From contig NZ_CDME01000008.1 in NCBI RefSeq assembly GCF_000826545.1, positions 434,001 to 498,000 of the forward strand: 64,000 bases of DNA, written 5' to 3'. Below, piece after piece: positions 54,401 to 62,623 of the stretch. This DNA is from Kibdelosporangium sp. MJ126-NF4. GTDB lineage: Bacteria; Actinomycetota; Actinomycetes; Mycobacteriales; Pseudonocardiaceae. The position numbers and the translations under genes are program-made. The notes under the pieces were generated by a model. It ran no database searches and was not told the DNA's origin. It saw nothing but the letters and a program-made list of their open reading frames with translations. Numbering within the stretch: the stretch's first letter is position 1; each line of letters begins with the position of its first letter.

Positions 54401-56980
54401 ATGAACGAGGAGTACGAGCCCTACTGCATGGCGGATCCGTCGTTCTACGACGCGATGCACTCCGAGCAGACGGCCGGAGAGTCGTTCACCACCGCCCGGC
54501 GCCCATTGCCGGACGGGTGGACGCGCCACGAGCAGGACGACTGGTTCGTACTCGACCCCGGCACCCGCGACATCCCTCTGCAGGGATGGAAGATCCACGC
54601 GTCGGCGACAACGGACAACGCCGAACGCGTGATCGACGGGATTTTCGACTACTGCGTGCCGCGCGGTATCCAGTTCAAGTTCCTCCGGTCACGCTCCGCA
54701 TTGATTTCCCGGCTCTCCAAATACGCTCCGCGTGGCTTCAGCGGCAAGCTCGTCACGATCTATCCGCAGGACGACGTCCAGTGCGAACAGATACTGACCG
54801 AGCTCGGCGAGCGGCTCGACGGCGAGCCGAGCCCGTACATCCTCAGCGACCTGCGCTGGGGGACGGGCCCGCTGTTCGTCCGCTACGGCGCGTTCGCCAA
54901 CCGGTACACAGTGGACGACAACGGCGAGCTGGTCGCCGCGATCGCCCAGCCGGACGGGACACTCGTGGCCGACCGGCGCGGTCCGGTCTTCTACACGCCG
55001 CCGTGGGTCACGCTGCCCGGTTTCCTCGAGCCGCACCTCGCATCCCGTAACGCCGTCACCGTTCAGGACCTGCCGTACACCTTCGACAGCGTCGTGCACT
55101 TCTCCAACGGAGGCGGGATCTACGTCGGCACGGACACCAGGACGGGCGAGCAGGTCGTGCTCAAGGAAGCCCGACCACACGCCGGACTGGACGCGCTGGG
55201 CCACGACGCCGTACGCAGGCTGGAGCGGGAGCACAACATCCTGCGCAGACTCGCGGGCATCCCCGGCATCCCCGCTGTCCATGACCTGTTCTGGCTCGGC
55301 GAGCACCGATTCATGGTGATGGAGTACGTGCAGGGCGACGTGTTGGGCAAGGCGATCACCAAGCGGTACCCGTTGATCAACCCGGCTGCGACGGACGAGG
55401 ACCACGCCCTGTTCACCGACTGGGCCGTGCGGATCTTCCGCCAGGTCGAGCACGCCGTGACAGCCGTGCACGAGCGCGGGATCGTCTACGGCGACCTGCA
55501 CCTGTTCAACATCATCGTCCGCGAGGACGACACGATCGCCCTGCTCGACTACGAGGTCGCGGCGCCGATCGAGGAGGGGGTGCGGCCCGGTCTCGGCAAC
55601 CCCGGGTTCATGGCGCCCCGCTCGGTCACCGGGTTCGGGATGGACCTGTACGCGCTGGCGTGCCTGCGGCTGTCACTCTTCCTGCCGATGACGGACCTGG
55701 TCGGGCTGCACCGGGTCAAGGCACGGCAGTTCGTCGACATCATCACCGAGTACTTCCCGGTGTCGCGGGAGTTCCTGGACAAGGGCGTCGACGTGATCGT
55801 CCCGCCGGACACCCCGCCGACACCCAGTCCGGTCATCACGACGGACACGGCAGGCTGGCCGTCACTGCGCGACGAGATGGTCCGCTCGATCGTCGCGAGT
55901 GCCACGCCCGACCGCGATGATCGGCTGTTCCCCGGTGATCCCAGGGTGTTCGGCCTCGGTGGGCTCGGACTGGCCTACGGCGCCGCAGGTGTCCTCTACG
56001 CCCTGTCGACCGCGGGCGGACACCGCGACGAACGGTACGAGCAGTGGCTGGTCAGTCGGGCGACGAACCCGGTCAGTGGCTCGCGGATCGGCCTGTTCGA
56101 CGGCCTGCACGGCGCCGCGTTCACTCTCGCGCACCTGGGTTACCGGCAGGAAGCACTGGACGTTGTGGACATCTGCCTGAAGGAGCAGTGGCAGAAGCTC
56201 GGGCCCGACCTGATGTCCGGCCTGGCCGGAGTGGGCCTCAACCTGTTGCACTTCGCCGATCGCACAGGCGAACCGGCGTTGCGCGTCGCCGCGCACCGGG
56301 CGGCCGAGCTCATCGCCGAACGGCCGGACGACACCGACGACTCCGGCATCAGCGGCGGGGCGTATCCACACGCCGGGCTGTTCCGTGGACGCGCTGGCCA
56401 GGCGCTGTTGTTGTTGCGTGCCTACGATGACACCGGCGACACGAACTTCCTCGACCGCGCTGCCAACGCTTTGCGTCAGGACCTGAAGCGTTGTTACCTG
56501 CGGGAGAACCGTGTTCTGGAGATCAACGAGGGTTGGCGGACCATGCCGTACCTCGACGGCGGCTCGGTCGGCCTCGGTGTCGTCCTCGACGAGTACCTGG
56601 CCCGCAGGCACGACGACCAGTTCGTCGAGGCCAACCGTGGCATCGAGAAGGCCGCGACGGGCACGATGTACATCCTGCCGGGGCTGTTCACCGGGCGCGC
56701 CGGAATCATCGCCTACCTGGCTGGGCGGCTGCCGGGCACGGACCCGTTGGTGACCAAGCAGATCCGCAACCTGGCTTGGCACGCGCTGCCCTACGGCGAC
56801 GGGATCGCGTTCCCGGGAACCGCGTTGATGCGCCTCTCGATGGACCTGGCCACCGGCACCGCCGGTGTGCTGCTCGCGGTGGGAATGGCGCTGAACGAAG
56901 AACCAACCCACCTGCCGCTGCTGGCGCCCACGCGCCGCGTGGCCCCACAGACCCCCGCGCCGTCCGGTGCGGGTTCCTAG
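54401..56980 (+). CDS. Class III lanthipeptide synthetase LanKC (RamC-like)
   Basis: 859 residues in three parts: N-terminal phosphoSer lyase domain (about 1-210), a kinase domain with VVLKEARPHAG, IVYGDLHLFNIIV (catalytic loop near residue 364) and LLDYEVAAP (metal site), and a C-terminal LanC-like cyclase with GLHGAAFTLAHLG, SGLAGVGLNLLHF, GLFRGRAGQALLLL and LFTGRAGIIAYLAG but without the zinc-ligand set of class I/II cyclases. It phosphorylates and eliminates Ser/Thr of the precursor and forms lanthionine or labionin rings. I preferred the ATG at 54401 because MNEEYEPYCMADPSFYD matches the RamC N-terminus; an ATG at 54365 is also in frame. Confidence 0.9.
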   Translation: MNEEYEPYCMADPSFYDAMHSEQTAGESFTTARRPLPDGWTRHEQDDWFVLDPGTRDIPLQGWKIHASATTDNAERVIDGIFDYCVPRGIQFKFLRSRSALISRLSKYAPRGFSGKLVTIYPQDDVQCEQILTELGERLDGEPSPYILSDLRWGTGPLFVRYGAFANRYTVDDNGELVAAIAQPDGTLVADRRGPVFYTPPWVTLPGFLEPHLASRNAVTVQDLPYTFDSVVHFSNGGGIYVGTDTRTGEQVVLKEARPHAGLDALGHDAVRRLEREHNILRRLAGIPGIPAVHDLFWLGEHRFMVMEYVQGDVLGKAITKRYPLINPAATDEDHALFTDWAVRIFRQVEHAVTAVHERGIVYGDLHLFNIIVREDDTIALLDYEVAAPIEEGVRPGLGNPGFMAPRSVTGFGMDLYALACLRLSLFLPMTDLVGLHRVKARQFVDIITEYFPVSREFLDKGVDVIVPPDTPPTPSPVITTDTAGWPSLRDEMVRSIVASATPDRDDRLFPGDPRVFGLGGLGLAYGAAGVLYALSTAGGHRDERYEQWLVSRATNPVSGSRIGLFDGLHGAAFTLAHLGYRQEALDVVDICLKEQWQKLGPDLMSGLAGVGLNLLHFADRTGEPALRVAAHRAAELIAERPDDTDDSGISGGAYPHAGLFRGRAGQALLLLRAYDDTGDTNFLDRAANALRQDLKRCYLRENRVLEINEGWRTMPYLDGGSVGLGVVLDEYLARRHDDQFVEANRGIEKAATGTMYILPGLFTGRAGIIAYLAGRLPGTDPLVTKQIRNLAWHALPYGDGIAFPGTALMRLSMDLATGTAGVLLAVGMALNEEPTHLPLLAPTRRVAPQTPAPSGAGS

Positions 56981-57006
56981 AAAACCCCCGACAAGGAGTA
57001 CCCGAG

Positions 57007-57159
57007 ATGTCAGTTCTCGACCTGCAGGGCATGGAAGCCGCACCGCAGACCGGCGGCCACGGTGGTGGCAGCTCCAACAGCGGCCACAGCTGCCCGAGCA
57101 ACCTGAGCCTCACCCTGTGCGACGGCAGCTCCGGCCTGTCGCTGCTGATCTGCCACTAG
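57007..57159 (+). CDS. Class III lanthipeptide precursor (RamS/AmfS-like) with three ring motifs
   Basis: 50 residues. The leader MSVLDLQGMEAAPQ has the LDLQxME recognition helix of SapB-type precursors. The core holds three SxxSxxxC motifs: Ser22/Ser25/Cys29, Ser31/Ser34/Cys38 and Ser42/Ser45/Cys49, ending with His50. The second and third have hydrophobic residues within the ring like SapB; the first (SSNSGHSC) is polar and has no counterpart in SapB, which has two rings. AAGGAG lies 10 bp before the ATG. The gene follows lanKC by 26 bp and is followed by a strong hairpin. Confidence 0.9.
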   Translation: MSVLDLQGMEAAPQTGGHGGGSSNSGHSCPSNLSLTLCDGSSGLSLLICH

Positions 57160-57184
57160 TTCTCAGGTAGATCCATCTGAGCAC

Positions 57185-57225
57185 GCGCGACTCCGGGACG
57201 ACTGTCGCTCGCCCCGGAGTCGCGC
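57185..57225 (+). terminator. Hairpin between precursor and transporter genes
   Basis: A perfect 13-bp stem (GCGCGACTCCGGG with its complement) around a 15-nt loop, 26 bp after the precursor stop. Placed inside the operon it would stop or protect most transcripts after the precursor gene, giving more precursor than transporter mRNA. Confidence 0.65.
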
Positions 57226-57245
57226 ACCAACTATAGGAGTCGTGG

Positions 57246-58898
57246 GTGACGACGTTTGGCGTGATCGCCAGGCACGGGGGCCGTCTGCTTCCGGTGATCG
57301 GCGTATCCGCCCTGGTTGGCACGGTCGGCATGCTCGCATTGCCCACTGTGCTCGGCAAAGCCGTTGACGCGATCGTCACCGGTGGCGCGGTGACCACCTG
57401 GTTGGTCGTCGCCGGGCTGCTGATCGCGGTCGGCGTCGTCACCGATCTCGTCGACTCGTTCGTGGGCGTCGCCTGCGTCGCGAACACCACCGCGTGGTTG
57501 CGCGAGCGCTTGGTCAGACACCTGCTCGCCGCGGGCCCCGACCGCGGCTTCGAAACCGGTGACCTGGTCACGCGGGTGTCCGGAAACGCTGTGGACGCCG
57601 CACAAGCGGGTCCCGCGGTGGTCACCGTGTGGATGGCGGTGCTGCCTCCTGTCGGCAGTCTCGTCCTGCTCGTGGTGATCGATCCGTGGCTCGCGGTCGC
57701 CTTTCTCGGCGGTGTTGGGCTGGTCGCGTTGGTGCTGCGCGCGTTCACCCGCCGGACTGCCCGCGTGATCACGTCCTACCAGCAGGTGCAGGGCCGGATC
57801 GCGGCCAGGCTGGCCGAATCCCTCACCGGTGCCCGCACCATCGCAGCGGCCGGAACGCTGCACGACGAGAAGCGCCGTGTGCTGCGTGAGCTGCCTGCCT
57901 TGCACGACCAGGGAATGGCGAGCTGGCGCGTGCTCTCCCGGTCGGTCGCGCAGGCCGGTGTGGTCGGCCCGCTCGTGACTGTCTCGGTGTTGGCCGTCGG
58001 CGGCTTCGCGTTGCTCAACAGCCGCATCACTCCCGGTGAACTGTTCGCCGCGCTGCAGTACGCGGCGCTCGGTGCGGGGCTCGGTGGCATGACGGGCGTC
58101 TTCGGCCGTCTGGCCAGGGCGCGGGCCGGTGCGTCCCGCGCGATCGAGGTGTTCGACGTCCAGCCGCCCGACTACGGAGACCTCTGGCTCACCGACGGCA
58201 AGGGAAAGCTGGAGTTCAGGAACGTCACCGTCCACAAGGGAGGAACCACGGTCCTCGACCGCGTCACGCTGACGCTGCCGGGCGGCAAGGCCATCGCGGT
58301 GGTCGGCCGGTCCGGCGCGGGCAAGTCGACGCTGGCCGCGGTCGCGGCGAGGCTGACCGACCCGGCCGACGGTCAGGTCCTGCTGGACGACGTTCCGCTG
58401 AAGTACTTGACGCACAGGGAACTGCGCACCGCGATCGGCTGCGCGTTCGAACGCCCGGTGCTGGTCGGCGGCACGGTCGCCGACGCTGTCGGCATGGGCC
58501 GCGATCCGGACCGTGTCCGGTCGGCCGCGAAGGCGACCCACGCGCACGAGTTCGTCAGCCGTCTGCCTCTCGGCTACAACACCCCGCTCGCCGAGGCGCC
58601 GATGTCCGGCGGCGAGGCGCAGCGCCTCGGCCTCGCACGGGCGTGGAACGCCGAACGGCTGCTCGTCCTGGACGACGCGACGTCCAGTTTGGACATGGTG
58701 ACCGAGATGCAGATCGGCCGGACACTGACCACCGACCACAGCCAGCGCACCAGGCTCATCGTCACCCACCGGGTCGCCACCGCGGCCAACGCGGACCTGG
58801 TGGTCTGGTTGGAATCCGGCCGTGTCCGCGCGGTCGGCCCGCACACGAACCTCTGGCTGGACCCGCAGTACCGGGCCGCGTTCGGGGAAACAGCGTGA
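57246..58898 (+). CDS. ABC exporter half-transporter of the lanthipeptide locus (RamA-like)
   Basis: 550 residues: six membrane spans (about 1-300) and a nucleotide-binding domain with Walker A GRSGAGKST near residue 353, signature MSGGEAQR near 453, Walker B LLVLDDATSSLD near 475 and the switch histidine in IVTHRVATA. The catalytic glutamate after Walker B is aspartate, so this half contributes a weak ATP site. Exports the modified peptide together with the next gene. GTG start has TAGGAG in front; the stop overlaps the next start (GTGA). Confidence 0.87.
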   Translation: MTTFGVIARHGGRLLPVIGVSALVGTVGMLALPTVLGKAVDAIVTGGAVTTWLVVAGLLIAVGVVTDLVDSFVGVACVANTTAWLRERLVRHLLAAGPDRGFETGDLVTRVSGNAVDAAQAGPAVVTVWMAVLPPVGSLVLLVVIDPWLAVAFLGGVGLVALVLRAFTRRTARVITSYQQVQGRIAARLAESLTGARTIAAAGTLHDEKRRVLRELPALHDQGMASWRVLSRSVAQAGVVGPLVTVSVLAVGGFALLNSRITPGELFAALQYAALGAGLGGMTGVFGRLARARAGASRAIEVFDVQPPDYGDLWLTDGKGKLEFRNVTVHKGGTTVLDRVTLTLPGGKAIAVVGRSGAGKSTLAAVAARLTDPADGQVLLDDVPLKYLTHRELRTAIGCAFERPVLVGGTVADAVGMGRDPDRVRSAAKATHAHEFVSRLPLGYNTPLAEAPMSGGEAQRLGLARAWNAERLLVLDDATSSLDMVTEMQIGRTLTTDHSQRTRLIVTHRVATAANADLVVWLESGRVRAVGPHTNLWLDPQYRAAFGETA

Positions 58899-60706
58899 AG
58901 CGCGAGATCCGGTTCGGCGTCACCGCGCTGCGTGCCGGGCCGCTCTTCGCGTTGATCGGCTGGTCGATCCCGGAGGCGGTGCCCGCCGCGGTGTCCGGAC
59001 TCGCGGTGGCCAACGCCGTCGACGACGGCTTCCTCGCCGGTCGCCCGGTCGTCGGCTTCGCCTGGCTGGCCGGACTGATGGTGGCCGCGCTGATCGGTTC
59101 GGCCGGATCGCGCAAGGTCTTCCAGCGGCTCGGCGAACTCGTCGAGCCCTTCCGTGACGACCTGGTCCGCAGGGTCGTCGGCAGCGCGCTGTACAAAAGC
59201 GTGTCCGGGCAACCGGACGCGGGCGCGCTGGCCCGGCTGACCCGGCAGGTCGAGGTGGTCAGGGACACCTACGCCGGTCTGATCGTGGTCATCCGCGGCT
59301 TCCTGGTGACCCTGGTCGGTGTGCTCATCGGCCTGCTGTCACTGTCCCCGGTCGTCCTGCTGCTGATCCTGCCGCCGTTCCTGCTGGGCTTCGCAGGATT
59401 CCTGGCCACACTGGGTTTCGCCGCGGCGAAACAGCGGGCGTCCGTGCTGGCGGACGAACGGCTCGCCGCCACCGCCGGGTCGGTGCTGGCCGGGACACGT
59501 GACGTGGTGGCCTGTGGTGCTGAGGCGCACGCGGCCGCCATGGTGTCCGGGCCGATCCAGGACCAGGCCGACGCCGAGCGCGCGTTGGCCAAGGTCGCCG
59601 CGCTGCGCACACTCTGCTTCGCCGTCGGCGGCTGGCTGCCGCTGATCGTGCTGCTGGTCGCCGGGCCGTGGCTTGTCGGGCAGGGGCTGACCGCCGGTCT
59701 GATCATGGGTGGCCTGACGTATGTCGTATCCGGCCTGCAACCCGCCCTGCAGACGGTGATCGCCGGAGTGGGCGGCAGCGGCCTGCGGTTCGTGGTCACG
59801 CTCGGCCGCATCCTCGACGAGACAACGTCCCCGCCGGTCGAGTTCGTCCAGCAGCACGACAGGGACGGTGACGACCTGATCCTGCGGGACGTGACGTTTG
59901 CCTACGGGCCGCACGCCGAGCCGGTTCTGCGCGACCTCGACCTGACCGTGCTGGCGGGCGAGCACCTCGCCGTGGTCGGCCCCAGCGGGATCGGGAAGTC
60001 GACGCTGGCGAGCCTGATCTGCGGGCTGCGCTCGCCGGACGCGGGCACGATCCGGTACGGCGGAGTGCTCGCCGCGGATCTGGGAGCGGCCGATCGGGTG
60101 CTGATCCCGCAGGAGGCGTACGTGTTCACGGCCTCCCTGCGGGACAACCTGACGTATCTGCGGCCGGACGCGACGGACGACATGATCGCGCAGGCCGTGG
60201 CCGCTGTCGGCGCACGTGACCTGGTCGAGAGGATCGGCGACCACCTGGACCCGACTGGCCTGTCAGCGGGGGAACGGCAGCTGGTCGCATTGGTCCGGGC
60301 CTATCTGAGCCCGGCCCGGCTCGTGGTGCTCGACGAGGCCACGTGTCACCTGGATCCGGTGGCCGAACGACGGGCCGAGGAGGCGTTCGCGCGTCGAGGC
60401 GGAACACTGGTCGTCGTAGCCCATCGGATCAGCTCGGCGCGCCGTTCCGAGCGGATCCTGGTTCTCGACGGGGTCACTGCCGCCGTCGGTGACCACACCT
60501 CTTTGGTACAGCGGTCATCGCTGTACCGGGACCTGTGGGGGAGCTGGGACTCACAACCATCCCGCCTCACGCACGATCCGGATCGCGTCGATCCGGGTGC
60601 GGGCACAGGTCTTGCTCATCACTTTGGACAGATAGTTCCGCACGGTTCCCTTGGACAACGAGAGCCGGGTCGCGATCTCCGGTCCGGAGGCACCGTCGGC
60701 GGCTAA
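58895..60706 (+). CDS. ABC exporter half-transporter of the lanthipeptide locus (RamB-like)
   Basis: 603 residues: six membrane spans and a nucleotide-binding domain with Walker A GPSGIGKST near 361, signature LSAGERQL near 455, Walker B LVVLDEATCHLDP with an intact catalytic Glu, and VVAHRISSA. The signature LSAGE is altered. Paired with the previous protein, one site (this Walker B with MSGGE) should be active and the other degenerate. The last 52 residues or so, after YRDLWGSW, are unlike the family because the frame runs 156 bp into the opposing regulator gene. Confidence 0.86.
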   Translation: MKREIRFGVTALRAGPLFALIGWSIPEAVPAAVSGLAVANAVDDGFLAGRPVVGFAWLAGLMVAALIGSAGSRKVFQRLGELVEPFRDDLVRRVVGSALYKSVSGQPDAGALARLTRQVEVVRDTYAGLIVVIRGFLVTLVGVLIGLLSLSPVVLLLILPPFLLGFAGFLATLGFAAAKQRASVLADERLAATAGSVLAGTRDVVACGAEAHAAAMVSGPIQDQADAERALAKVAALRTLCFAVGGWLPLIVLLVAGPWLVGQGLTAGLIMGGLTYVVSGLQPALQTVIAGVGGSGLRFVVTLGRILDETTSPPVEFVQQHDRDGDDLILRDVTFAYGPHAEPVLRDLDLTVLAGEHLAVVGPSGIGKSTLASLICGLRSPDAGTIRYGGVLAADLGAADRVLIPQEAYVFTASLRDNLTYLRPDATDDMIAQAVAAVGARDLVERIGDHLDPTGLSAGERQLVALVRAYLSPARLVVLDEATCHLDPVAERRAEEAFARRGGTLVVVAHRISSARRSERILVLDGVTAAVGDHTSLVQRSSLYRDLWGSWDSQPSRLTHDPDRVDPGAGTGLAHHFGQIVPHGSLGQREPGRDLRSGGTVGG

Positions 60707-61216
60707 CCGAAGTACCTGCAGCTCACGGGGGGTGAACGGGTTGGGGCCCGCAGCGAGCGCGGCGACGGCGAGGTTGACGTCGACGACCTGGGAACCTCGT
60801 GCGGCACCGCGGATCGCGGTGAGCAGGCGTTCGGCCGACGCGTTCTTGTCGACCAGGCCGAGTACCTCGGCGGTCAGCGCACGCTGGACCAGACCGGGTG
60901 GCCGGGCCGCGGCCAGTGCGACGATCTGGGTGTGCGGCAACCGGGACCGTAACTCCGGAACCATGGTCAGGCCGCGGGTGCACGGTTGGTCCACATCGAT
61001 CACTGTGACGTCGGGTCGCATCCGGGCCGCGATCGGCACCACGTTGTCATCGCACTTGAGATCGGCGACCACCTCCATGTCCTGTTGGTCTGACAGCAGT
61101 GTCACGAGCGCATCGCGCAACAGGTCCATGTCGACGACGAGCAGCACTCGGATGACACCCGGCACGGTTGCCGGATATTCGGTTCTCTCTGGGCTGACTT
61201 GCGGCCCTGCCGACAT
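60551..61216 (-). CDS. LuxR/NarL-type response regulator of the lanthipeptide locus (RamR-like)
   Basis: 221 residues. Receiver domain (VLLVVDMDLLRDALVTLL, VTVIDVDQP with the likely phosphoacceptor Asp) and a C-terminal helix-turn-helix FTPRELQVLRLAADGASGPEIATRLSLSKGTVRNYLSKVMSKTCARTRIDAI split over residues about 155-210. ATG at 61216 has GGGAGGAC in front; an ATG 13 codons upstream is less good. RamR of streptomycetes activates ramCSAB. Here the gene is convergent, overlapping the end of the transporter gene. No sensor kinase lies next to it. Confidence 0.85.
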   Translation of the reverse strand: MSAGPQVSPERTEYPATVPGVIRVLLVVDMDLLRDALVTLLSDQQDMEVVADLKCDDNVVPIAARMRPDVTVIDVDQPCTRGLTMVPELRSRLPHTQIVALAAARPPGLVQRALTAEVLGLVDKNASAERLLTAIRGAARGSQVVDVNLAVAALAAGPNPFTPRELQVLRLAADGASGPEIATRLSLSKGTVRNYLSKVMSKTCARTRIDAIRIVREAGWL

Positions 61217-61567
61217 TCGTCCTCCCTCTCCTGAGCTCCTTGACGAGCTCCCCACGCGATCCGTAGATAGGGAAGGGGCATATGGCCGTTACCGGCGCAC
61301 CGTTGGGCCTGATCTTTGCTCATACGAACGGAGTAATCCGGCAAATAATCAACTGGCGAATTGTCGGGTGGGCGGCGATCGTAACGCCGATTCGTTGTGT
61401 CACCGGCGAATCGGGCGTGCTCCGGGCTCGGTGGGCCGGTCGGGCGGCGATGTCCGATCCCAGACAGAGATTTGCGCGATGTCGTTGAACTCTTGCTATA
61501 GTTAGGGCGTTAAACTTAATATGCCTCGCATCTGGCAACGGCGCCAGGACAGTGAGGGCGGACGGAC
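61217..61567. other. 351-bp intergenic region between ramR-like and GH99-like genes
   Basis: Divergent promoter space. No gene is visible. It turns markedly AT-rich near 61490-61522 (CTATAGTTAGGGCGTTAAAC and on), where TTGCTA and TTAATA with 17-bp spacing could be a promoter for the GH99-like gene. Confidence 0.5.
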
Positions 61568-62623
61568 ATGCGAACCCTGCGAAGCATTGTCGGCCTGCTG
61601 GTCCTCCTGCTCACCTCCGTCGTCCTGCATGCGCCTGCGGCGTCGGCGGGCCCGGTGGCGCAGGCGGTTGCGGCCGACGTTCAACTCTTCTACTACCCGT
61701 GGTACGGAAGCCCGTCGGTGAACGGCACCTACCGGCACTGGCAACAGGGCGGCCACACTCCGCCCGACGACGTCGGTGCGAACTTCCACCCCACGCTCGG
61801 TGCGTACGACTCCGGTGACACCGCGGTGATCGACCGGCACATGCAGATGATCCGGCAGTCCGGCGCGGGCACGATCGTGACGAGCTGGTGGGGCCCCGGA
61901 TCCTATGAGGACAGTGTGACGCCCGCGGTGCTGGCGTCGGCGGCACGGCACGGAATCAAGGTCGCATGGCACCTCGAGCCGTACTCCGGCCGGACCGCCG
62001 AGTCCACGGTCGCGGACATCGGCTACATCAACCAGAAGTACGGTGGCAGTCCGGCCTTCTACCGCGCACCGGCGTGGGGCAACCGCGGCGCGTTCTACGT
62101 CTTCGAAAGCCTGCGGATCGCCGACTGGAGCCCGATCGAGCAGGTCAAGCCGACCAGTATCGTGCTGGCGCAGACAACCGACCCGTCGCGTGTCGCGCAC
62201 TTCGGCGGGATGTACACCTACGACGGGATCGCCGGAGCAACCGCGCCTGGCTGGAAGACCGCGTCGGACTTCTGCAAGGCCAACGGGATGGTGTGGGCGC
62301 CGTCCGTGGCGCCCGGCTACATCGACGACCGGGCGGTGCCGGGCAACACCACGCCGACAGTCGGCCGCGACAACGGCGCCATGTACGACAGGCAGTGGGG
62401 CAACGCGCTCAACCCGGCCACCGGCGGCGCGCCGACATGGGTATCGGTGACGTCGTTCAACGAATGGCATGAAGGATCGATCATCGAACCGGCCAGCTCG
62501 AACCCACCCGCCGGGCACGGCTACCTGACCTACCAGGGCGCGTACGGCCGGACCGGCGCGGACGCGGAAACCGCCTACCTGGACCGAACACGCCACTGGG
62601 TCGGCCAGTTCACGAGCGCCTGA
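61568..62623 (+). CDS. Secreted glycoside hydrolase, GH99-like (endo-alpha-mannosidase family)
   Basis: 351 residues. Signal peptide MRTLRSIVGLLVLLLTSVVL with a cut near ASAG. Then VQLFYYPWYGSPSVNG, TIVTSWWGPGSYEDS, VAWHLEPYSGRT and SVTSFNEWHEGSIIEPA, the pattern of GH99/GH71-type enzymes, which cut alpha-mannosides from within; the Glu residues in HLEPY and FNEWHEGS are the likely catalytic ones. Bacterial targets are yeast or plant mannans. Its 3' end overlaps the convergent amidohydrolase by 14 bp. Confidence 0.8.
   Translation: MRTLRSIVGLLVLLLTSVVLHAPAASAGPVAQAVAADVQLFYYPWYGSPSVNGTYRHWQQGGHTPPDDVGANFHPTLGAYDSGDTAVIDRHMQMIRQSGAGTIVTSWWGPGSYEDSVTPAVLASAARHGIKVAWHLEPYSGRTAESTVADIGYINQKYGGSPAFYRAPAWGNRGAFYVFESLRIADWSPIEQVKPTSIVLAQTTDPSRVAHFGGMYTYDGIAGATAPGWKTASDFCKANGMVWAPSVAPGYIDDRAVPGNTTPTVGRDNGAMYDRQWGNALNPATGGAPTWVSVTSFNEWHEGSIIEPASSNPPAGHGYLTYQGAYGRTGADAETAYLDRTRHWVGQFTSA

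Noticed and set aside
57231..58844. 537-codon minus-strand open frame
   Set aside because: Antisense of the ABC exporter gene with Walker motifs; shadow composition.
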